A DNA stretch of 56,121 nucleotides from positions 1 through 56,121 of the forward strand of contig JAFAZW010000094.1 of NCBI GenBank assembly GCA_019239415.1, written 5' to 3'. Origin of the DNA: Alphaproteobacteria bacterium (GTDB lineage Bacteria; Pseudomonadota; Alphaproteobacteria; Sphingomonadales; Sphingomonadaceae). The translations under genes were made by a program, and so were the position numbers. The notes under the pieces were generated by a model. That model made no database searches. It worked only from the letters and a program-made list of their open reading frames with translations, and was not told the DNA's origin. The stretch's first letter is position 1; each line of letters begins with the position of its first letter. Positions 50,864 through 56,121 of this stretch are shown one piece after another.

Positions 50864-51289
50864 TCAGCGGGTGAATTCGGAGAGGGCGTTGAGGCCGACG
50901 AACAAGGCGGCGAAGATGATCGCCGCGCCGGCGACGATGGCGACGATCCAGGCGACTTTGCGGATTCCCTCATGATCTCCCTCCGGACGCGATTGCAGCG
51001 GCGGGAGTGAGGGGGGACGGTCGGCGCGGGCAATGGGCGACGATTGATATGTCAAAGGCTGATACGGCGGCGCCTCGCCTTCCGCAGCGGCGAGGCGGCG
51101 CGCAGCCTCGATCCGGTTGGAAGCGCCGACGATCGTCATCGCAAGCCGCAGCCGCTGGTCGACCGTGTGCGGGGAAATATCGAGCGCGCGCGCGATCTCC
51201 TTCGACGACATGTGGCGCAGGACCATGCGCAGGCACTGGCGCTGCCCGTCCGACAGCCTGGCTGTGGGGTCCGCTTCCATGGCGCTCAT
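50864..51289 (-). CDS. LuxR-type HTH regulator with C-terminal membrane anchor
   Basis: The start is the ATG at 51289 (or 51280), giving 141 residues. The LuxR/GerE HTH is at about 10-65 (LSDGQRQCLRMVLRHMSSKE, IARALDISPHTVDQRLRLAM). A disordered linker follows, then one C-terminal transmembrane helix (VAWIVAIVAGAAIIFAALFV). There is no receiver domain. The layout implies a DNA-binding domain held at the inner membrane. It is followed by the DUF4350-like gene, so the pair may be a membrane-signal unit. Confidence 0.85.
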   Translation of the reverse strand: MSAMEADPTARLSDGQRQCLRMVLRHMSSKEIARALDISPHTVDQRLRLAMTIVGASNRIEAARRLAAAEGEAPPYQPLTYQSSPIARADRPPSLPPLQSRPEGDHEGIRKVAWIVAIVAGAAIIFAALFVGLNALSEFTR

Positions 51290-51438
51290 CCTACCGGCTG
51301 CGGCGACGGCCGGAAACGCCCTTCTCCAGCACCGGGAGCTTTCCTGCACCCTGGCGTCGTTACGGCGGACCGCGGATTTTCCGACGGGTTCCGGGCGCGG
51401 TGTGGCCTCGGCGCAAATCGTCGGCTAGAGGCTCGATC

Positions 51439-52650
51439 ATGCGGGGCCTTTCGACAGCGGAGACGACGGCGGTGGAAGCCGCCGCGGCGGAGCCGATGCT
51501 TGAGCGGGTCGAGGCGTGGGCGCGGGTCAATAGCGGCTCGTCCAACCTCCAGGGCCTGGCGACGATGGCGGAGCTCCTCGCCGACGCCTTCTCCCCCCTC
51601 CCCGGCGACATCCGCCTCGAGGCGCCCGAGCGGGTCGAGGCGGTGGAGGCGGACGGCCGGATCCGGCCGGTGCCGCATGGCCGGAACCTCCACCTCAAGG
51701 TGCGGCCCGAGGCGCCGGTGCAGGTGCTGCTCACCGGGCACATGGACACGGTCTACGGCGCCGACCACCCGTTCCAGCGGCTCGAGTGGCTGGGCGCCAG
51801 GGTGCTGCGCGGCCCCGGCGTCGCGGACATGAAGGGCGGCCTGGCGGTGATGCTCGCCGCGCTGAAGGGGCTGGAAGCCGGCGGAGCCGCCCCGCGCCTC
51901 GGCTACGAGGTGGTCATCAACGCCGACGAGGAGGTCGGCTCGCCGGGCTCCGCCGCGTTGATCGCCCGGGCCGCGCGGGGGAAGCGGGCGGCGCTCACCT
52001 ACGAGCCGGCGGCGCTCCCCGACGGGACCCTTGCAGGCGCCCGCCCGGGCAGCGGCAATTTCTCGCTCGTCGTCACCGGCCGCAGCGCCCATGCCGGCCG
52101 CAACCCGGAAGAGGGACGCAACGCCCTCGTCGCCGCCGCCGACCTGGCGCTCCGGCTCGACTCGGCGAAGCGGGCGGGACTGAGCGTCAACCCGGCCCGG
52201 ATCGAAGGCGGCGGCCCCAACAACGTCGTGCCGGATCATGCCGTGCTTCGCGTCAACATGCGCCCCGCCGCGCCGGCGGACCAGGAGGCGGCGCAGCGCC
52301 TGCTCGCCGACGCGGTCGCGGCCGTCGCCGCGGCGCGGGACGTTCGGATCGTTGCGCATGGCGGCTTCGGCCGTCCCCCCAAGCCCCTCGATCCGGGCGC
52401 GACGGCGCTCTTCGACCTCGTCCGCCGCTGCGGCGCGGAGCTCGGCCAAGCCATTGCGTGGCACGACACGGGCGGGGTGTGCGACGGCAACAACATCGCC
52501 GCCTGCGGCGTGCCCGTGGTCGACACGATGGGCGTGCGGGGCGGCGCGATCCATTCGCCGGACGAATATCTGCTCGTCGACAGCCTCGCCGAACGGGCCC
52601 GGCTGTCGGCCCTGGTCCTGCTCCGGCTCGCCGCGGGAGAGCGGTTGTGA
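51439..52650 (+). CDS. M20 family metallopeptidase/deacylase in the arginine-succinyl cluster
   Basis: The start is the ATG at 51439, giving 403 residues. The metal ligands are visible as TGHMDTVYG, VADMKGG and NADEEVGSPGS, and the dimerisation domain begins near residue 190 (GRSAHAGRNPEEGRNA). The late His is in GAIHSPDEYL. It resembles carboxypeptidase G2/acetylornithine-deacetylase enzymes. It overlaps astA (GTGA) and may serve the succinyl-arginine route, possibly in place of the usual M14 AstE. Confidence 0.9.
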   Translation: MRGLSTAETTAVEAAAAEPMLERVEAWARVNSGSSNLQGLATMAELLADAFSPLPGDIRLEAPERVEAVEADGRIRPVPHGRNLHLKVRPEAPVQVLLTGHMDTVYGADHPFQRLEWLGARVLRGPGVADMKGGLAVMLAALKGLEAGGAAPRLGYEVVINADEEVGSPGSAALIARAARGKRAALTYEPAALPDGTLAGARPGSGNFSLVVTGRSAHAGRNPEEGRNALVAAADLALRLDSAKRAGLSVNPARIEGGGPNNVVPDHAVLRVNMRPAAPADQEAAQRLLADAVAAVAAARDVRIVAHGGFGRPPKPLDPGATALFDLVRRCGAELGQAIAWHDTGGVCDGNNIAACGVPVVDTMGVRGGAIHSPDEYLLVDSLAERARLSALVLLRLAAGERL

Positions 52651-53666
52651 GCTTCCGCGTCCGCCCCGTCGGCAGCGACGATTTCCCCGCCATCTACGAG
52701 ATGGCGAAGCTCACCGGCGGCGGCTTCACCAACCTTCCCCCCGACCGCGGCGCGCTCGTCGAGAAGATCATAAGGTCGGAGCGGTGCTTCGCCGAGCAGG
52801 TCGCCGAGCCGGGCGACGAGCTGTTCATGTTCGTGCTCGAGAATGTCGAGACCGGGCAGATACGCGGCACCTGCCAGGTGTTCGGCATGGTCGGCACCGA
52901 GCACCCCTTCTACTCCTACCGGATCGGCACGCTCACCCAGACCTCGAAGGCGCTCGGCAAGACCTTCCGGGCCGAGATGCTGAACCTCAGCACCGACCTG
53001 GAGGGATCGTCGGAGGTGGGCGGGCTGTTCCTCCACCCGGGGGAGCGCGCCGGCGGCCTCGGCATGCTGCTCGCCCGCAGCCGCTACCTGTTCATCAAGC
53101 TCCACCGCGAGCGGTTCGGCAAGCGCGTCATCGCCGAGCTGCGCGGGGTGATAGACGAAGGCGGCGGCTCGCCCTTCTGGGACGCGATCGCCGGCCGGTT
53201 CTTCGGAATGAACTTCCAGGAAGCCGACGAATTCAATGCCGCCCACGGCACCCAGTTCATCGCCGACCTGATGCCCAAGACGCCGATCTACACGGCGATG
53301 CTGCCCGAGAGCGCCACCCACGTGCTCGGCATCCCCCACCCCTCCGGCCGCGCCGCGATGCGGATGCTCGAGCGCGAAGGCTTCCGCCACGATTGCTACA
53401 TCGACATCTTCGACGGCGGCCCGACCATGACCTGCGCGACCGAGGAGGTCCGCAGCATCCGCGAGTCGCAGGCGCTGGTGCTCGGCGCGGTCGAGGAGCG
53501 GGTGGAGGGGCCGAACATGATGGTCGCCGCCGGCGCGCGCGCCGGCTTCGCCGCCGCCTGCGGCAACGTCCGCCACGACCCGGACGGCACCGGCGCGCTC
53601 GACCGGCGCACCGCCGGCCTCCTCGGCATCGCTCCGGGCGACACGTTCCTGTCGATGAGCCGCTGA
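52647..53666 (+). CDS. astA: Arginine N-succinyltransferase
   Basis: A GTG start gives 339 residues. The AstA family features are visible: VRPVGSDDFPAIYEMAKLTG, GFTNLPPDR, LNLSTDLEGSSEVGGLFLHP, PFWDAIAGRFFGMNF and the C-terminal GDTFLSMS. It transfers succinyl from succinyl-CoA to arginine, the first step of the AST pathway. It overlaps the M20 gene and, at its end, astB (TGATG). Confidence 0.96.
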   Translation: MSFRVRPVGSDDFPAIYEMAKLTGGGFTNLPPDRGALVEKIIRSERCFAEQVAEPGDELFMFVLENVETGQIRGTCQVFGMVGTEHPFYSYRIGTLTQTSKALGKTFRAEMLNLSTDLEGSSEVGGLFLHPGERAGGLGMLLARSRYLFIKLHRERFGKRVIAELRGVIDEGGGSPFWDAIAGRFFGMNFQEADEFNAAHGTQFIADLMPKTPIYTAMLPESATHVLGIPHPSGRAAMRMLEREGFRHDCYIDIFDGGPTMTCATEEVRSIRESQALVLGAVEERVEGPNMMVAAGARAGFAAACGNVRHDPDGTGALDRRTAGLLGIAPGDTFLSMSR

Positions 53667-54937
53667 TGCGGGAGATCAATTTCGACGGGATCATCGGGCC
53701 GAGCCACAATTATTCCGGCCTCAGCCTCGGCAACGTCGCCTCGGCGACCAACAGGGGCCTCGTCTCGCACCCGCGGGCGGCGGCGCTGCAGGGCCTCGCG
53801 AAGATGCGGCACAACCTTCGCCTCGGCCTCGCCCAGGGCATCCTCCTCCCCCACCGCCGGCCGGACCGCGCCTGGCTGGCGGCGCTCGGCACCGACGTCG
53901 AGGCGGTGCCGGCGTCGCTGCGCCCGGCCGCCTTCTCCGCCTCGGCGATGTGGGCGGCGAACGCGGCGACCGTCTCCCCCGCCCCCGACACGGCCGACGG
54001 CCGCTGCCATCTCACCGTCGCCAACCTCAGGACCATGGCGCACCGCAGCCATGAAGCCCCCGAGACGCTCGCCCAGCTCCGCCTCGCCTTCGCCGACGCG
54101 CGCGCCTTTGCCGTCCACCCGCCGGTGCCGGCCACGTTCGGCGACGAGGGCGCGGCGAACCACATGCGGCTCTGCCCGCGGCACGACGCACCGGGGGTCG
54201 AGATCTTCGTCTACGGCCGGCGCGGCGGCGCCTATCCGGTCCGCCAGCACGAGGAAGCGAGCCGCGCGGTGGCCCGGCTGCACGGCCTCGACCCGGAGCG
54301 GACGCTGTTCGTCTGCCAGTCGGAGGCGGCGATCGCCGCCGGCGCCTTCCACAACGACGTGGTCGCGGTGGCGAACGAGACGGTCCTGTTCTGCCACGAG
54401 CAGGCATTCGAGGACCGGCCCGGCTTCTACGCCGCGCTGAAGCGGCTGCTGCCGGCGGTGGAGATCGTCGAGGTGCCGGCGGTGGCGGTGAGCCTGGAGG
54501 ACGCGATCCGCTCCTATCTGTTCAACGCGCAGCTGGTGACGCTGCCCGATGGGGGCCCCTCGGCCGGGCTCGGGACAGGCATGGGCCTGATCCTCCCGGA
54601 GGAGGCGCGCGACACCCCGTCGGTCTGGCGCTGGCTCGAAGCGCTGGTTGCCACCAACGGGCCGATCCGCCACCTGTTCGTCGTCGACGTCCGCCAGTCG
54701 ATGGCGAACGGCGGCGGCCCCGCCTGCCTGCGCCTGCGGGTGGTCGCCGATCCGGCCACGGTGGACGCGCGCTTCCTGGTCGACGAGGCGAAGCTCGACC
54801 GGCTGGCGGCGGTGATCGAGGCATTTTGGCCCGAGGCGATCGCGCCCGACGACCTCATCGAGCCCGGGCTTTGGGGGCAGCTCGACGGCGCCCGCGCCAC
54901 TCTGCTCGAGGCACTCGACCTCGCGGAGCTCGTCTAG
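53666..54937 (+). CDS. astB: N-succinylarginine dihydrolase
   Basis: The 423-residue protein begins with EINFDGIIGPSHNYSGLSLG, and CHLTVANLRTMAHRSHEAPE, CQSEAAIAAGAFHNDVVAVA and NGGGPACLRLRV (nucleophile Cys) mark the AstB active site. It hydrolyses succinylarginine to succinylornithine, CO2 and ammonia. The next genes of the pathway (astC, astD, astE) are not within the window. Confidence 0.96.
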   Translation: MREINFDGIIGPSHNYSGLSLGNVASATNRGLVSHPRAAALQGLAKMRHNLRLGLAQGILLPHRRPDRAWLAALGTDVEAVPASLRPAAFSASAMWAANAATVSPAPDTADGRCHLTVANLRTMAHRSHEAPETLAQLRLAFADARAFAVHPPVPATFGDEGAANHMRLCPRHDAPGVEIFVYGRRGGAYPVRQHEEASRAVARLHGLDPERTLFVCQSEAAIAAGAFHNDVVAVANETVLFCHEQAFEDRPGFYAALKRLLPAVEIVEVPAVAVSLEDAIRSYLFNAQLVTLPDGGPSAGLGTGMGLILPEEARDTPSVWRWLEALVATNGPIRHLFVVDVRQSMANGGGPACLRLRVVADPATVDARFLVDEAKLDRLAAVIEAFWPEAIAPDDLIEPGLWGQLDGARATLLEALDLAELV

Positions 54938-55118
54938 AGACGGCGAGGCCGTGCGGTCGCGCGACGGCCCACAAATAGGAGGTGCGATCTTCGACTCCGA
55001 GGAGGGAGCCCGTGGGAAAACCGGTGAGGCAAAAGCCGGTGGAGAAGCCGGAGGCTTGGAGCGCCTAAGCGAACCTGACCCTGTCCGAATAGGTCCACGT
55101 CTCGGCCCGGCTTTCGGG

Positions 55119-55736
55119 CTAGTTGTTCGAAGCAAACATGTCCAAGTCCTTGTCAGCTATGCAAGGGCCGGCAAGCTCCGCCGAATGCCACCTGGGAAAG
55201 ACGCGCAATCTTCTCTTTCCGTAATAATTCAGATCTATAGAAATGAATACGCGAGATGCGCGATGCATGAAGATTGCCTGTCCTCCACCGAGGCTGAATT
55301 CCGTGTGACAAGAGGTCCATCCCCGGTCGCGCAAGGAAAACAACACCTTGTATAATGCGGACTGGTCACCGATGTTCCAGACCGTCAGGTGGTCGAATCC
55401 CGACTGACCCTTGCTGCCACGCAAGTCGACGGCGGCTTCATACGGGCCATTGCCATAAATCGTCACGCCGTGTCGTCGACAGCGGATATTTACGGCATCC
55501 ATTTGGGGGCAGTCGTCAAATCCTGCGCGCAGTGCGTTCGATAAATTGCCGCTGACGGGAAGCCCGGCGAACCACTGAGTCGGCGGTGGCGGTTGGTTAT
55601 GCTCGCGGCCAATCCAGGCAATTGAGCCCAGAATCAAGATTACACCAAGTACCCTTGACGCCAACGGCATCCATGAGGGGCGATCACTATCGCTGCCCGG
55701 GTCCTGCTGCAGCATCTGCTCGATTCCCCGCGGCAT
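55119..55736 (-). CDS. Single-pass membrane hypothetical protein
   Basis: The 205-residue protein has one hydrophobic helix near residues 25-42 (LASRVLGVILILGSIAWIG). A periplasmic region follows (CPQMDAVNIRCRRHGVTIYG, HLTVWNIGDQSALYKVLFSL, IFMHRASRVFISIDLNYYGK) of no known family. Composition is AT-richer than the ast genes, which hints at recent arrival. It ends with a polar Asn-Asn. Confidence 0.65.
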   Translation of the reverse strand: MPRGIEQMLQQDPGSDSDRPSWMPLASRVLGVILILGSIAWIGREHNQPPPPTQWFAGLPVSGNLSNALRAGFDDCPQMDAVNIRCRRHGVTIYGNGPYEAAVDLRGSKGQSGFDHLTVWNIGDQSALYKVLFSLRDRGWTSCHTEFSLGGGQAIFMHRASRVFISIDLNYYGKRRLRVFPRWHSAELAGPCIADKDLDMFASNN

Positions 55737-55788
55737 GCGATTCTCCCGAAAGATGCTTCAAAGAATTCCGCCGTCGTGGGCTTCCGCG

Positions 55789-56091
55789 CTACCCGGTGGC
55801 CCGCACCACGAAGGACCTTCCATCCATAAGCTCCTCCCACCGGGCCAGAGCGAGCAGCCCAAGCGTTTCGGTGGCGAAGGCAGCGACCGGAACCAGGATG
55901 CTGGCGTCGACGATGGCGAGCAGGCTCGTGACGATGAGCAGAGTCATCAGGGTCGCCGCGATGAGCTGACCGGCGGCCGCGACGCGTGTCCAATCCCGGT
56001 CGAGCAGGAACCAGGCAAGCAAAAGCTGGGCCGCCGATTCAAGGAGAAGGAGCAACGTAAGAGCGGGAGCCATTGCCCATTGGCCGACCAT
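55789..56091 (-). CDS. Small multi-pass membrane hypothetical protein
   Basis: The 100-residue protein has about three hydrophobic helices (ALTLLLLLESAAQLLLAWFL, LIAATLMTLLIVTSLLAIVD, SILVPVAAFATETLGLLALA). No family is recognised. It lies 52 bases upstream of 55119-55736 on the same strand, so the two may be one operon. A promoter beyond 56091 is cut by the window edge. Confidence 0.6.
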   Translation of the reverse strand: MVGQWAMAPALTLLLLLESAAQLLLAWFLLDRDWTRVAAAGQLIAATLMTLLIVTSLLAIVDASILVPVAAFATETLGLLALARWEELMDGRSFVVRATG

Positions 56092-56121
56092 GAGGAGCGG
56101 TATCTGGTCGCTGCGCCCGGC

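Noticed and set aside
54938-55118. astD or another ast gene after astB
   Set aside because: No frame in this 181-base gap or beyond on the plus strand shows aldehyde dehydrogenase motifs.

Overview
The window is a 56 kb piece of a high-GC alphaproteobacterial chromosome, most likely from Sphingomonadales. The signs are a CpdR-type response regulator next to an N-formylglutamate amidohydrolase, a ydbH-ynbE-ydbL operon, korAB, a SapC protein, many small exported proteins, and several families of short palindromic intergenic repeats. No species can be named from the sequence alone. Most of the window is ordinary chromosomal DNA with short operons whose genes overlap by ATGA or GTGA.

Layout. 1-3714: a GH35/DUF5597 glycosidase (cut by the window edge) coupled to a GH31 glycosidase. 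3897-6746: a large exported DUF3857/transglutaminase-like/TPR protein. 7031-8607: a protein with two HTH-like modules and a small wHTH-like protein. 8543-14064: an AT-richer island holding an XRE/C-protein-like regulator, a PD-(D/E)XK restriction enzyme, a 5-methylcytosine methyltransferase and a Vsr endonuclease on the minus strand. Divergent from these lies a two-gene operon of a GHKL (MutL/MORC-like) ATPase and a Rossmann methyltransferase-like protein. 14169-15470: the rplK-rplA operon with its leader and terminator. 15492-19098: an outer-membrane barrel and a blaI-blaR1-amidase-like operon, both with the same operator-promoter. 19246-23070: ydbH-ynbE-ydbL.

23146-30879: radC, an APC permease, an L,D-transpeptidase, a DUF1287 protein, purB, a secreted nuclease and DUF488. 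30884-33254: a repeat-rich stretch around clpP, several small proteins, and a 2H-phosphoesterase/HAD pair. 33361-37927: an M13 peptidase, DUF952, an animal-type haem peroxidase and tRNA-Val(GAC). 38119-39628: cpdR, an N-formylglutamate amidohydrolase and a candidate small RNA. 39667-40243: an AT-richer orphan pair that resembles a toxin fragment plus a lipoprotein. 40296-43852: cytochrome b561, SapC, an exported protein and a RhlE-like helicase. 44021-49883: korAB with a periplasmic protein, two paralogous secreted proteins, an esterase and rppH. 49909-54937: a DUF4350-like membrane protein, a membrane-tethered LuxR protein, and an M20 hydrolase-astA-astB operon for arginine catabolism. 55119-56121: two unrecognised membrane proteins.

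The strongest candidate for an undescribed system is the island at 8543-14064. A complete-looking R-M-Vsr set sits next to a divergent GHKL ATPase/Rossmann pair that has no nuclease or helicase of its own. The ATPase carries Asp where the family's catalytic Glu is expected. Secondary candidates are the BlaI-type regulon with a third amidase-like gene, the 2H-phosphoesterase/HAD pair (possible RNA-end repair), and a candidate sRNA with an exposed anti-Shine-Dalgarno CCUCCC.
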